Below, one piece after another: positions 11,210 to 21,415 of a stretch of 64,000 nucleotides of DNA. Below the pieces are notes generated by a model. It saw only the letters and a program-made list of their open reading frames with translations, was not told where the DNA came from and did not search any database. Source of the stretch: Mytilisepta virgata (Eukaryota; Mollusca; Bivalvia; Mytilida; Mytilidae); NCBI GenBank assembly GCA_028015205.1, contig CM051517.1:55675455-55739454 (forward strand), read 5' to 3'. A program made the translations under genes and the position numbers. The stretch's first letter is position 1. The number at the start of each line of letters is the position of its first letter.

Positions 11210-11815
11210 TACGCACTGTCCATCTTGGCTGGCAGCCTGGAACATAGCTGTCAAGCTCCAATTGTCTCACTAGTTTCAAACAAGATCTTTCAGTGAACTT
11301 TCCCCATTAGGGCCTATGTTAAACTAAGTTGCGCTCTGGCAGCCATCTTGGATGGTGGACAGGGTCATCGGATATAACTCTGAACGACGACCAACTAAGG
11401 ACCATTGCTGCGAAGTTTTGTTCCAATTGAATTATTGGCGGCCATCTTGGATGATGGGTGTGTTCATCAAATATACTTATGAAAGAGGGCCACGTAAGGA
11501 CCATTGCTGCCAAATTTTGTTCCAACTGACCATGTGGTTTCAGACAAGAAGACCTTTAAATAAATTTCTCATATGGTACTATGTTAAACTAAGTTCGGCT
11601 CTGGTGGCCATCTTGGATGACAAGTGGAGTCATCGGATACAACTCTGAAAGAGGTCCACCTAAAGACGTTTGCTGTCAAGGTTTGTTCCAATTGGGCCAG
11701 TGGTTTCAGAGGAGAAGATCTTTAAAGGAAAGTTTACGACAACGACGACGACGGACGATGGACTCCAAGTAATGACAATAGCTCACATGGCCCTCTAAGT
11801 CAGGTGAGCTAAAAA
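11210..11815. repeat. Internally repeated dispersed bivalve repeat
   Basis: Units with GCCATCTTGGATG, TCATCGGATATAACTCTGAA and AAGGACCATTGCTGC recur about three times here, with a closing AACGACGACGACGGACGATGG and CTCACATGGCCCTC. The same type of unit is found at 59750-60650 and, in other variants, at 41120-41900 and 44445-45990. Open frames through it on both strands arise from the repetition and are not genes. Confidence 0.7.
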
Positions 11816-12573
11816 CGAGATCCTTTAAAAGTGATTTTGATCGGCATGGATCTTATTTTTGTTCTAATGATTGATTTTATCAAGTCAAAACTATAGTCGA
11901 ACGTCTATATGGTCTAGATTCAGAGAAAAATGTAACATGGGTAAAGCAAACAGCATCTAAGAATAGAGATATACACGGTGGAGATAATCAATTAAAGCAA
12001 CCCAACAGACAGAATCCCAAACTTGGTACATACACAAAACAGTGGTGGGTTAAACCAGTTTTATGGGTACAAAAACCTTTCCGTTTTCTATCCTGACATT
12101 CCTGTGTACATACTATAATAACAAATTCTGATGCAAAACGATTATCCAAAACGATGATGAGAACAGTAAAAATTTCCGAAAAGACCAAAAACGTCTAAGA
12201 ACAGATCTATGAAAAAAGGATATAAACCTTGGTTTCACAAAATTATACATTTTGGAACATATAAGTGAGTATTCTATTATTTCTTTTTGTTTTTTGTTTT
12301 TTCCTTTCGAGTTTAATTGACTTCCTCGTTCTTGAAAAGCACATGATCTGATTTTTATTCGAATAAGAAACATCATTTATCCGATTTGCATGATTGTAGT
12401 CTTGGAATACATATGAAATGTTCTAATGGAGTATCCTGAAATACAATAAAATTACTAACCTGTAAAAAACATACCGAACTTTCTTTAATTAAATTAAAAA
12501 CATGGCTTGTAATTTAAATCAAGTCATAAAAAAGCGTCTGATGTTTAAACTTGTTCATAATATAGAATAAATG
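11816..12573. other. TLR 3'-flank-like sequence, no gene seen
   Basis: The stretch around 12235-12360 (ACAAAATTATACATTTTGGA, AGTGAGTATTCTATTA, GAGTTTAATTGACTTCCTCG) has recognisable relatives at 43060-43160, 46300-46440 and 61060-61180. In each case it lies just downstream of a TLR gene or TLR relic. It appears to be a shared 3' flank that was duplicated with the genes. Confidence 0.5.
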
Positions 12574-12675
12574 TCTATTTAGAATAATCCACATTCGGTC
12601 ATTCGATCAAGTGTGCATCTTTCCACATCTGGAAAATAAAGTATTGTACATACAGCCTTGAGTTAGGACTTTGCC
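12574..12675 (-). pseudogene. TLR 3'-end scrap (C-terminal TIR region)
   Basis: TTTAGAATAATCCACATTC, then CGATCAAGTGTGCATCTTTCC and GTATTGTACATACAGCCTTG match the end of TLR-2 (46637 onward) and TLR-1 with internal deletions of about 40-50 bases. These bases encode the last TIR residues in the intact genes. Only about 100 bases survive. Confidence 0.7.
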
Positions 12676-12689
12676 ATTTCTGAAGATCT

Positions 12690-14089
12690 ATATGTGTATA
12701 TCAAAATCATTTCCCCTGAAACTGCCTGATCATCAAACAATCAGTGAGTCCACTTTATATTAAAGTGAAAATGTCACATCTGAATTTAGCAATCACAACT
12801 TTCTTATACTCTTTTACAATTCATCTAATCAAAACTGAAATGCTTCATATAATAAAAATCAGATTTTCAAACTTCTTGTACCAAAAAAAAGTCATTAAAA
12901 GCTTACAAATGCCTTACATTTGTTTTATTTGTACCTTAATAACGTCTGAATTTCGTCATTGAACACATTATAACGATCTTTGATTACAAAGAAAGAAGCA
13001 TTTCGTGTTCTTTTTAAAAGGTAGTAGAAAATTCGGATGGTTTTACACTTAATGAAGAATACAGGGCCGATAATAACTAGTAGATATAATAAAATGAGAT
13101 ATCATAGATCAGAAGGATTATATGTATAGTGTATATATATAAACTCGCCAAAAAAAAATCCAGAAATGCATTTACGCGTAGACATTTCTCAGTACGCAAA
13201 TAAAAACCGTCAATTGTAGCAATTACACATGTATTTCCGTGGTAAGCACTTGAACTAATTTTAAGGGCTTATAATCCCATATATTTTCCAATAGTAACCA
13301 CACAAAGAAGGTACATGTAGTTATGAAAGTCAGTTTGGAATGTATTATTAGTTTGAAAACCATAATTCTAACCACAATTGTTTTAATATTCAAGGACAAT
13401 AATTGCACAATTAATACACGCTTAATTATCTTTACAATAAATCTAAGAGGAACCGTTGTTTAAATCCATATTCACAAATCATATATGTGTCGCAAAAGGA
13501 CAATGGGAGTTAAGACCCCTATTTGGCCTAAAATATTACCAAAAATGAAAATCCGAGTAAGCTAAAGAGATTGTTGCACAAATAATCTCGAAATACCTAC
13601 TTAGTTGAAAATGAAGGAAACTTCTGTATTTCTTACATCGTTCTGGCAATAAGCCATGATCAAAATAACACAATTTTGTTGAAATCCCTAGTTTTTGAAG
13701 ATTTTAGCCAATTCTCACGCATATTTTTGACCGGAAAGTGCCTCCGCATGAGAGAAAGAACTTCATATTTGGCATGAATATGCATTAGGATAATATACAT
13801 CTTTTATAAAATTTGTTTTGTTTCTCGAATGCGGACAATGTTGTCTGAAGCAAAACGTGCATGGCAAACTGCTAAAAATCAGAAATTTTCAAGATTTTGG
13901 GTAATTCAAACAGACATATGATGTCATTTTCACGTCATAATGCTGTAAATGAAACTGAATAGAGTTATTTTCGAAGTCCTTGTATATTCTGCTAGGTTCA
14001 TGGTAATTTTGAACCCTTTCTTTAGATATTCATATTTTTAGGCTGAACACGGGGCTTAACGCCTCTACTCCTTTGTTTTCTAATTACGA
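12690..14089. other. 3' flank of TLR-1, no further gene seen
   Basis: No coding sequence is supported. From about 13480 to 14089 only some five substitutions separate it from 62270-62874 by eye, whereas 12960-13480 differs from its partner by many substitutions and indels. The highly similar stretch may include the 3' untranslated region; no polyadenylation site was assigned. Confidence 0.55.
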
Positions 14090-16621
14090 TCAATCCAGAA
14101 TAATCCACATTCGAAGTTTATACCATGCGTCTTCTAGATTCCCATCGTCATTCGGCCATTCTATCAAGCGTACATCTTCCCATATCTTGGCAAGTTCATC
14201 AGGAATATCAGTTATCGTACAGCCTTGGGTTATAACAATTATCTTCTGTAAGTATTTAGTATATTTTTCATATTTCACTCTTTCAATTTCATAATTTCCC
14301 CAATCTCTCATGGCAAACGATGGTGTTATCAAAAATAAAACATGTCTGCTTCCGTTAATTGCATCTGCGACAACGTCTGCTCGTGGTGATCCAACCTCAA
14401 AATCACGATCCTCTAAACACATTTTCATTCCCCATTCATTTTCAACTTTAGCTGAAAGGACTGTTTTGATCCAAGACAGGTTGTCATTAGAATACGATAC
14501 ATATAGGTCATATTCGTAATTTATATGCAATTTTTTTTCGATTGCTCGCCGAAATGTTCTATACAGGAAGAAGGTAATTTGCCATCTTGATTTGTAGATC
14601 ACCATGAAGGTCAAAATCAGTGTCAAACTGGACGACAAAAGTACTATTCCGGTTATTAACCATTTCGGACTATCACAGTGCATGAAATATTTATGCAAAT
14701 TATAATTAACTTCCATCATCCTATGTTCCCCATCCGTCATTGTGCATGTATAGTTTCCATTTCGGTCCGTAATATATCTGTTTTTGTACAACCATTGAAT
14801 AAATCCAACCGTTTCACACGCACAGATAAATGGATTATTGTTTAGAATTAGGTAAAAAGTTTCAGATTTTTCACGTGTGTTTATCCAGTCCAATGCATCG
14901 TCATCGATTGAACTTAATAGGTTAAACGATAAGTCCAGCAATGTCAATACAGAAAGATTAAAAACCGCTTTTGGAATATGTCTCAACAAATTACCCGATA
15001 AATTCAAATGTCTGATATCCTGCGCATGTGTGAAAACGTCTTCATGCAGGGTCCACAACACATTTTTTGACATATCCAATTTCTGTAGATACGGTACTGA
15101 CAGAAAGTTGTATTTTCCGTCTATCAACGTTTTATGCAATCCTGCATTTTGAAGAATAAGAGTTTTTAAAGGTGCAATTAAATCTCCGACGTTTTTGGCG
15201 TATAATAAAGAATCAATACCGGACATATCCAAGAACTCTAAAATATTTCGGGAAATGAATCTTACGTTAGGAAATTTAATAAATTCAGTATATGAAACAT
15301 CCAAATGTGACAAGTTTCCAGTGAGGGTTATTACATCGGTATCTAAAGTACTCATAATGTGACTGATCCTTATAAACTTCAGTTTTGGGGGAAGATGCAG
15401 CATTGGGATGTTATGAGGTTTTACAGGTTTGTCTTCATAAAATTTGTTAATATTTCTAGGATTAAGGTAAACTGGATTTTTAAATTCTAGTGGGTAGTAG
15501 GACCCATCTAAAGCAATCAAGTTCCTCATTCTGAAAAAGAAATTAATTGCCTCCGAAGCTTGATGCCCTTGTTCGAAGAATATTCTGTTACATGATATAA
15601 TCGCCGTTTCTATACATTCAGGATGGTCCAGGGAAAAAAGAGAACCACTCTCAAAATCTACAATTCCATTCGTTGATATATCAATTACCTTAAAACATAT
15701 TGTCTTTATATATCGCACCATTGTTCTGTTAATTTTTAACGTATATGGAAAAAGATTCGGATACGGGGAAAAGTCAGTAACATGGTGAAAATTTATAAAA
15801 TCCATATATCCGTCCTTGAATGGATACAACAACTCCAGCGCTTGAATCAAATGAATATTTGTGTCTGAAAGATCCAATATTTTCAGGTTTGGAAATGGTG
15901 ACAGTGCTGCTATTTCCGTTATAAAAAAATTCTTACATGAAAGAATGTTTAGTTCTATTAGATTTGATGAAAAATTTTCAAACGTGTCATTGAATAAATG
16001 TCCAAGGTAACAAGATTCAAATTTTAGTTTTTGAAGTTTTATCATCTTTTTAAATCCATGACCAAAGCATGGGTATTTCTGGATGTCTATTCCTAAACTT
16101 TGAAGATTATATAATTCTTTGAATGTTTCATCCGGATATATGTACGTAAAATTTTCTGAAGTTTTCATGTTCCGCCTTAAATCCAAATGTTCTAGCTTTG
16201 GTGTTGGACTGAATAATCCCATAGGATAACCACTGTTTATGATGATATTGTTATCTGTCATTGTCAGATTTCTTAAATGTTTCAGTCCTTGAAACGCATC
16301 TCTTTCAAGCTTTGAAATGATGTTGAAGTTCAAGTTTAACGAAAGCAACTTTTCGAATTCTTTAAAAGTATTATTATGTACACAGTTTATCCTATTATGA
16401 CTTATATCCAAAATATTTATATCCGCGTCTATATTATCAGGAAGATTCTGAAGGTTCATTCCGCTACAAATGGCAATTTTGTTGTTCTGTTCATCATGTC
16501 TGTATGAACAATGAAACATTAAATAGCTTTCAATGCAACAAACAAAACAAACAAATATATTTACAAAAGTATTTCCCATTTTAAGCAACGTCTGCATAAA
16601 ACAATATAGATCAACACTCAC
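14090..16621 (-). CDS. Toll-like receptor TLR-1, single coding exon
   Basis: This 843-residue product is a type I membrane receptor expected to sense microbial ligands and signal through TIR adaptors. Order by residue: hydrophobic signal segment about 15-32 (MGNTFVNIFVCFVCCIES), LRR ectodomain about 60-590, cysteine-rich LRR C-terminal cap about 595-650 (NPFICACETVGFIQWL, CTMTDG, HCD), transmembrane helix about 653-676, TIR domain about 702-843 with box 1 YDLYVSY and box 2 CLEDRDFEVGSP. Methionine 15 (ATG at 16577-16579) is the likelier start because it aligns with the internal start of TLR-2; acceptor-like AG sites lie just upstream (16592-16593 and 16683-16684), so a non-coding 5' exon is possible. 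The usual BB-loop proline is Val. Length is in the normal TLR range. The ligand is unknown. Confidence 0.95.
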   Translation of the reverse strand: MSVDLYCFMQTLLKMGNTFVNIFVCFVCCIESYLMFHCSYRHDEQNNKIAICSGMNLQNLPDNIDADINILDISHNRINCVHNNTFKEFEKLLSLNLNFNIISKLERDAFQGLKHLRNLTMTDNNIIINSGYPMGLFSPTPKLEHLDLRRNMKTSENFTYIYPDETFKELYNLQSLGIDIQKYPCFGHGFKKMIKLQKLKFESCYLGHLFNDTFENFSSNLIELNILSCKNFFITEIAALSPFPNLKILDLSDTNIHLIQALELLYPFKDGYMDFINFHHVTDFSPYPNLFPYTLKINRTMVRYIKTICFKVIDISTNGIVDFESGSLFSLDHPECIETAIISCNRIFFEQGHQASEAINFFFRMRNLIALDGSYYPLEFKNPVYLNPRNINKFYEDKPVKPHNIPMLHLPPKLKFIRISHIMSTLDTDVITLTGNLSHLDVSYTEFIKFPNVRFISRNILEFLDMSGIDSLLYAKNVGDLIAPLKTLILQNAGLHKTLIDGKYNFLSVPYLQKLDMSKNVLWTLHEDVFTHAQDIRHLNLSGNLLRHIPKAVFNLSVLTLLDLSFNLLSSIDDDALDWINTREKSETFYLILNNNPFICACETVGFIQWLYKNRYITDRNGNYTCTMTDGEHRMMEVNYNLHKYFMHCDSPKWLITGIVLLSSSLTLILTFMVIYKSRWQITFFLYRTFRRAIEKKLHINYEYDLYVSYSNDNLSWIKTVLSAKVENEWGMKMCLEDRDFEVGSPRADVVADAINGSRHVLFLITPSFAMRDWGNYEIERVKYEKYTKYLQKIIVITQGCTITDIPDELAKIWEDVRLIEWPNDDGNLEDAWYKLRMWIILD

Positions 16622-16690
16622 CCAAGGTACTTAAATCAGAGATAACGTTTAAGACGTCAAGGTATAAATATCTATTAAATATCTGAAAAC
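16577..16690 (-). promoter_or_regulatory. Candidate 3' splice acceptors before the TLR-1 start
   Basis: On the minus strand, TTTATTTCGTTTTCAG ends at 16683 and TTGTTTTATGCAG ends at 16592, thirteen bases before the ATG at 16579. Both look like pyrimidine-rich acceptors. A donor-like GGGTGAGT lies between them near 16620. Molluscan TLR genes often have a 5' non-coding exon, so the first ATG of the long frame may not be used. Transcript data would settle this. Confidence 0.35.
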
Positions 16691-16721
16691 GAAATAAACA
16701 AACGAGTCCCATACTAATATA

Positions 16722-16805
16722 TTGTACACCTATTTACTGGCTACGAGGACAATAAACTTGCGATTGTTCTAATGGCCTGTAAATAAATAGGTGTTTTATT
16801 GTACC
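16722..16805. repeat. Inverted repeat upstream of TLR-1
   Basis: TTGTACACCTATTTACTGGC is mirrored by CTGTAAATAAATAGGTGTTT at 16777 onward, with AACTTGCGATTGTTC between. A structurally similar unit occurs at 17112-17218, so this is a small repeated fold-back family. Confidence 0.65.
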
Positions 16806-16855
16806 AAAGGAATTCGAAGTATATAAAGCGCGGGAAAAGGTGCGCTAGTTTCGAA

Positions 16856-16975
16856 TTATTGTCCCTAGGGAAAATAGTCATTTATTCACAAGAGATGACT
16901 ATTGTCCCTAGGGAAAATAGTCATTTATTCACAAGAGATGACTATTGACCCTAGGGACAACAGTCATAAATTGTG
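16856..16975. repeat. 43-bp tandem repeat with CCCTAGGG palindromes
   Basis: The unit ATTGTCCCTAGGGAAAATAG plus TCATTTATTCACAAGAGATG starts at 16858 and 16901, and a third, partly inverted copy starts at 16944 (ATTGACCCTAGGGACAACAG). The core CCCTAGGG is self-complementary. The array lies roughly 280-400 bases upstream of the TLR-1 start. Confidence 0.8.
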
Positions 16976-16990
16976 AATAAAATATTATAT

Positions 16991-17111
16991 TTATTTATTT
17001 ATTTTAATTGGGGTTTAACGCCGTTTTCAGCACATTTTTGCCATTTCGCGGCGGCCAGTTTTTATTTATTTTACCTAACTACCTAGACCACTCGGCCACC
17101 GAGGCCCCTAG
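16991..17111 (-). mobile_element. tRNA-related SINE (short copy)
   Basis: On the minus strand it starts GGGGCCTCGGTGGCCGAGTG, like a tRNA A-box region, runs through ACTGGCCGCCGCGAAATGGC and GCTGAAAACGGCGTTAAACC, and ends in a TAAA-rich tail. AATATTATAT lies on both sides (16981-16990 and 17112-17121) as a target-site duplication. The region where a B box would lie seems shortened. A truncated relative is at 31860-31932. Confidence 0.75.
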
Positions 17112-17218
17112 AATATTATATACTTATTGACTGGCTATGAGGGGAATAGTAAGTTTCTTGGGGGGACAATAAACTTACTACTACCCGAATATGCAGTCAA
17201 TAAGTATTTTATTATACC
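17112..17218. repeat. Second inverted repeat unit upstream of TLR-1
   Basis: ATACTTATTGACTGGCTATG is mirrored by ATATGCAGTCAATAAGTATT, with AATAGTAAGTTT opposed by AATAAACTTACTACT inside. The layout copies the unit at 16722-16805. It is non-coding. Confidence 0.6.
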
Positions 17219-17224
17219 GAAACA

Positions 17225-17330
17225 CTTTACCGGTCAATAGTTTCAGGTACTAATCACCGTTCAGTATTTACCGGTGATTAGTTTTGGAAACTACTTACCG
17301 GTAAACAAATAGTAAAATTAGTGTCTCAAT
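17225..17330. repeat. Cluster of ACCGGT palindromes in an inverted repeat
   Basis: TTTACCGGTCAATAG, TATTTACCGGTGATTAG and CTTACCGGTAAACAAATAG occur within 100 bases. TACTAATCACCG and CGGTGATTAGTT form opposed arms. Function unknown. Confidence 0.6.
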
Positions 17331-17339
17331 TTTTATATA

Positions 17340-18510
17340 GAAAAAAAACATACTGAGGTATAATAATAAAAAATAGCAAATTTATCTGTAGTTCATTTTA
17401 TATAGATTATGCATATTAAGGTATAATAACAATTGCTAATATTATTTCAGGGCTATTTATAGCTATACTAGGTGGTCCCTGTTATCCCATAAGATTATAT
17501 TTTATGTACTATTAAGAAAGATTGGCTTATAAAATTTTTAAAATGATATTGGACTAATATGGCTTATTAGTGTTACATAGATAAAAGATAAAAAAAAATA
17601 AAGTGTCTGTTGACTATAATAATCTTAATAATGTTTATAATCTTAACTTAGTACCAGATGTTTATTGATTGCTAAATATATTTAATTTGAGTTAAATGAA
17701 ATTAAAATTAAGATTGAATTTAATTTAATTTAATTTAATTAACCCCAGCACATCCTATTAACTCCACGTACTATTCTGCACACACATATGAATGTTCCTT
17801 TTCAATTGTAAAAGTCTTTACTTGCATATCTTTTGCGCATGCTTAATGGATATAAGGGACTATTATACAAATTAGAATTCCACGTAAATAAGACCCACTT
17901 AAATCACAAAGTGATGTGCTCCTAACAAAACAGGAGGAAGTTACAGAAAAGAAGAATATAAGAATAATAATCGAAACCGTAACAGAACGGGAACCAGCCA
18001 ACGGAGCTCGCATAACGGATATTTTGGGATTATTAAATGAAGCTACTTCAATTAAAGCAATAACTATATGAAATTAGAAAGTATATTACATGCACTTACT
18101 ATTTATTATTATATAAAATTTCTGACGATCGTCGGCTCGGAGGTAAAACGGCTAGAAAATTTCAGTCCGCAAATTTGATAGTATAGATAAACAGAATATA
18201 TTCCTTTCTTCATATTACATATATTAAAGTCATCACGGAGAAAATGTCTACCTGAATGTCTTAATACTTGTGATGTCCGGGGGGGGGGGGGGGGTGTAAC
18301 TAGTCTTTATTATGTAACTTTATTATGGTACAGATGTGCGGCCAGCATTTTCGAATCCCACCCTCTTCATATATTTGAGATACCAAGATATCCAACCTAA
18401 TCATATATAAATCACTCTTTTCTTGACCCTTTCATATATCTTTTAACCTTGCACTTTCACAAATAGTCAATCAGAACTAAAGATTCTTGCAGGTAGAGGG
18501 AAAAATAGAG
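17340..18510. other. AT-rich intergenic sequence, no gene seen
   Basis: No coding sequence or known repeat was recognised. It includes a short TTTAA microsatellite at about 17716-17741 and a run of sixteen G residues at about 18279-18294, just before the R1 copy 2 boundary. Confidence 0.5.
18279..18294 (+). repeat. Poly-G run of sixteen bases
   Basis: An uninterrupted G tract in otherwise AT-rich DNA. It could form a G-quadruplex, or it may be a length-uncertain sequencing homopolymer. Confidence 0.8.
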
Positions 18511-19089
18511 CACCAAATTTGATAAATTTGGAAATATGACCTAATCATGTATACTTTTTAAAAATTAGTATACCTTTTTCAATATTTTAAATGAAAAAAA
18601 AAACAGAACCTTTTGGGCCGCACATACGTAGTTACTATTTAATGGGCAGCTACCACTTAGAATAGGGGTGGGACGGGACACAAAGGGGAACTAGTTTTGA
18701 CTGCCACTGTACAATTGAGGAGTTTGGGGTAGGGTCGGGTATATAATTTAGCCTTCTGTAGCGGCCATTAGTCTACTACAGAAGGTGTCGTTAGCATGCA
18801 GGGAGCCTGGCATTCTCCACAAACGTTAACTACTATGGGACGCTGTCAGACTTTCCGTATAATGACCTCGCTTCAAATATTTTTATCTGTATTTATCTAT
18901 GTGCAACGGAATACAGTACCATGCTAGGACATGGCTGGAATATATGAGCATCACGATGTGGAGACAAACATCACAGGTTTTAAGACTAAAGTAATACGTT
19001 GTAAAAGGGTCGAGTTAAACGTAGAAAGGTTCTATTTGCTTATATTACACTTTTACATTTTCACTACTCTATTTATCTATATTATCTAA

Positions 19090-19640
19090 GCCGGTCCATT
19101 ATTAACAAATAGTTCACGACATTGAGGGTCATATGGCAGTCCATATAATTTTTGGAGGGCGAATAACCGGTCCATATACTGAAATTTGACCCGAAGTGTC
19201 ATGAACTATTTGTTATATTATACTTTTCTGGCATTTAATCGAATTTAATCGATCTCGCCAAAACGAGGCGGTCCATATAATGTACAGCTGGGCCATATAG
19301 CATTATATGGACCGGCTTAGATAACATAGATAAATAGAGAAGTAAAAATGTAAAAGTACAATGCTATATGGACCGGCTGTACATTATATGGACCGCCTCG
19401 TTTTGGCAAAACGATTAAATTAAAACGTTTTGGCAAAAATTCGATTAAATCCAAGAAAAGTATAATATAACAATTAGTTCATGACACTTCGGGTCAAATG
19501 TCAGTATATGGACCGGTTGGTCGCCCTCCAAAAATTATATGGACCTCAGCTTCGCTTCGGTCCGTATAATTTTTGTCGGGCGACCGACCGGTCCATATAC
19601 TGCCATATGACCCTCAGTGTCATGAACTGTTTGTTAAATA
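19090..19640. repeat. GGTCCATATA fold-back element, copy 2
   Basis: This is the near-identical partner of the palindrome at 592-1132, carried with the R1 duplication. Confidence 0.8.
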
Positions 19641-20244
19641 TAATGTGTACAATGTGAAAATTAAACATAATATAATGAGTGTTTTACTGATAGAATGGTA
19701 ATACTTTATTGAACAAATGCAAGTTTTATCATTACGATTACATTCAAATCATACAAATTTATCATTACGATTACATTCAAATCATACAACTAACAAAAAT
19801 AAATTGTTAAGATTTCTTTAAAACATATAGTTACTGTACTAGTAGATTACACTTAAATAAACTTCCTAGTTACTATACTAGTAGATTACACTTAAATAAA
19901 TTTCCTTGATAAAATATTAAAAAAACTAAGGTAACTATCCGATGTATCCAGTTACTAGAACAAAAAGATTAAGATCTAAATGATGTACCTGTAATAATTG
20001 AAATATCAACAAGAAAACATGAATGAAATTTCACATCATTTTAATGCATTTAACTTTGTTTAAAGGCTGTTTGGTTGTTTATTTGAATGACACGCCATCG
20101 TTTCAGTGAAATTGATGTAGCTAGTTTTTACCAACATTCAGCAGACAAATTGACACTTTGTCAATTACAATTTATTATACTTTATGTAAATTTCTCTACT
20201 TTTAATGCATTTTCATTGGTTTACAAGAATTTGATATTTTACTC

Positions 20245-20340
20245 GATCACCCGCTGGAAAAAAAGATACAGCGGGTGGTATTTTATACTGTCACCCGCTG
20301 GGAAGAAACAGCGGGTGGTATTTTACACTGACAACCGCTC
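20245..20340. repeat. Hairpin repeat CACCCGCTG ... CAGCGGGTG
   Basis: Two tandem units each have CACCCGCTGG opposed by CAGCGGGTGGTATTTTA. Copy 1 of R1 has a single unit (about 2285-2332) with one arm mutated to CAGCGGATGG, so unit number differs between duplicates. Confidence 0.75.
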
Positions 20341-20590
20341 ATAAAATCCAAGACATTCCTTATAATAAATAAATAACAAATTTCTAAGAGGGTGAGTATA
20401 TTGTAACCCCGAGAAAACATTGTCAACTAAGTCATCCTCTTAGAAATATTTTATTTATATAAGAACAACCCTAGCCACGGGCTTGACTGTCCGGTTAGCG
20501 ATCAAAAGAACCTACAAGCTCTTCTTAATTGCTAGATTTTAACTCTTCTTTTTATTTTTTTTTCAGACATTATATTGGCTGCTTCTTGAA

Positions 20591-21285
20591 TTTCAAGTTT
20601 TTAAACGAATATATATAGTCCTTAATCATTATATCGAAGAGACGTACATTGCAGATCTTAAATTGTGAAAAATGTGTATAACAGAAAGTATCTGGATATT
20701 TGAGAAATAATTCATGTTGGCTTAAAAATATCCTGATTTTACCACGAGTAATATAACGTGTCATGTTAGTTTCCCTACCTGTAAATTGTATCATTTCAAT
20801 AGGTTTTATGGGGTTCTGCAATGCGCTATATATGGAGACGTGCAAATTGATATAGCTGCAGCTGTATGTTTTGCTTCGAAATAGAGGGAATAGATCGTAC
20901 ACAAATTCTTTCAAAATTTCCTTTTGATGAAGCATATATTGGAAAATTATTTAGGATGTATTCTTTTACTTCTCCTACAACATTATTACTTTAGTATTTT
21001 GTATCCTTGAACATATGATAATTGGAAAGGATTATCTGACATCATCTAATTTTAATTCCCTGGTCATGATATTTTTTCGCTATAGTTTTTTTTAGATGTT
21101 TAACTTATATATTTTATATGTATTTTTTAGCCCAGTTGCCAGAATTTTTGTGCTGGCATGATTCATGCCTTTACATTTTCCGTTTAAAATTTGACAAAAA
21201 TTTCTAAGGCTCTTCCTTTTGATGCAGAGATCATCCGTAGCCGAGTTTGGATTCCTGTTTGTTTTAATTGTTTTGGTTTTTGATG
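20591..21285. other. Sequence unique to R1 copy 2 flank; unrecognised minus-strand open frame
   Basis: This 0.8-kb stretch continues from R1 copy 2 but is missing at the R1/block A junction near 2597. A minus-strand open frame of 121 codons spans 20570-20935. Its product is basic and aromatic-rich, starts MLHQKEILKEFVYDLFPLF and matches nothing I know. Coding status is doubtful. Confidence 0.35.
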
Positions 21286-21415
21286 GTTGTGCTTATTAAT
21301 TTATCATTATATCTTTAACTGGTTTTCCAATATTTTGATCTCGAGCACTGCTGATGAGTTGTCAGTCAACAAAATGGCCATACAGTGCATAAATTTATTT
21401 CGGTATTTATTACAC
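21286..21415. repeat. Repeat shared with 50640-50770
   Basis: TTATATCTTTAACTGGTTTT, TTTTGATCTCGAGCACTGCT and GAGTTGTCAGTCAACAAAAT occur in both places, ending at TTTATTTCGGTATT. In block B this sequence leads straight into the duplicated block, so 18511-21415 looks like the left end of another, truncated unit. Confidence 0.75.

Larger units (their letters stand above)
2598..16620. repeat. Segmental duplication block A (pairs with about 50755-64000)
   Basis: Sequence order is shared with block B throughout: TLR fragment, DIRS-like element, second TLR fragment, dispersed repeats, TIR scrap, intact TLR. The offset grows from about 48.0-48.2 kb on the left to 48.8 kb on the right because B carries extra insertions. 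The left and middle parts differ by a few percent with many indels, while about 13480 onward is over 99 percent alike by eye. Confidence 0.9.
18511..20590. repeat. Segmental duplicate R1, copy 2
   Basis: Starts AGCACCAAATTTGATAAATT and follows copy 1 (1-2597) with scattered substitutions. It lacks the MITE found at 1314-1823, showing the empty site near 19810. It contains its own copy of the fold-back (about 19090-19640). No gene is seen. Confidence 0.9.

Noticed and set aside
11319..11648. Open frames on both strands with tryptophan-rich products
   Set aside because: They run through a dispersed repeat that is internally duplicated, and both strands are open.
14310..15152. Plus-strand open frames across the TLR-1 coding region, repeated at TLR-2 and TLR-3
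   Set aside because: They are antisense shadows of the conserved TIR and LRR coding sequence and persist because the genes are alike.
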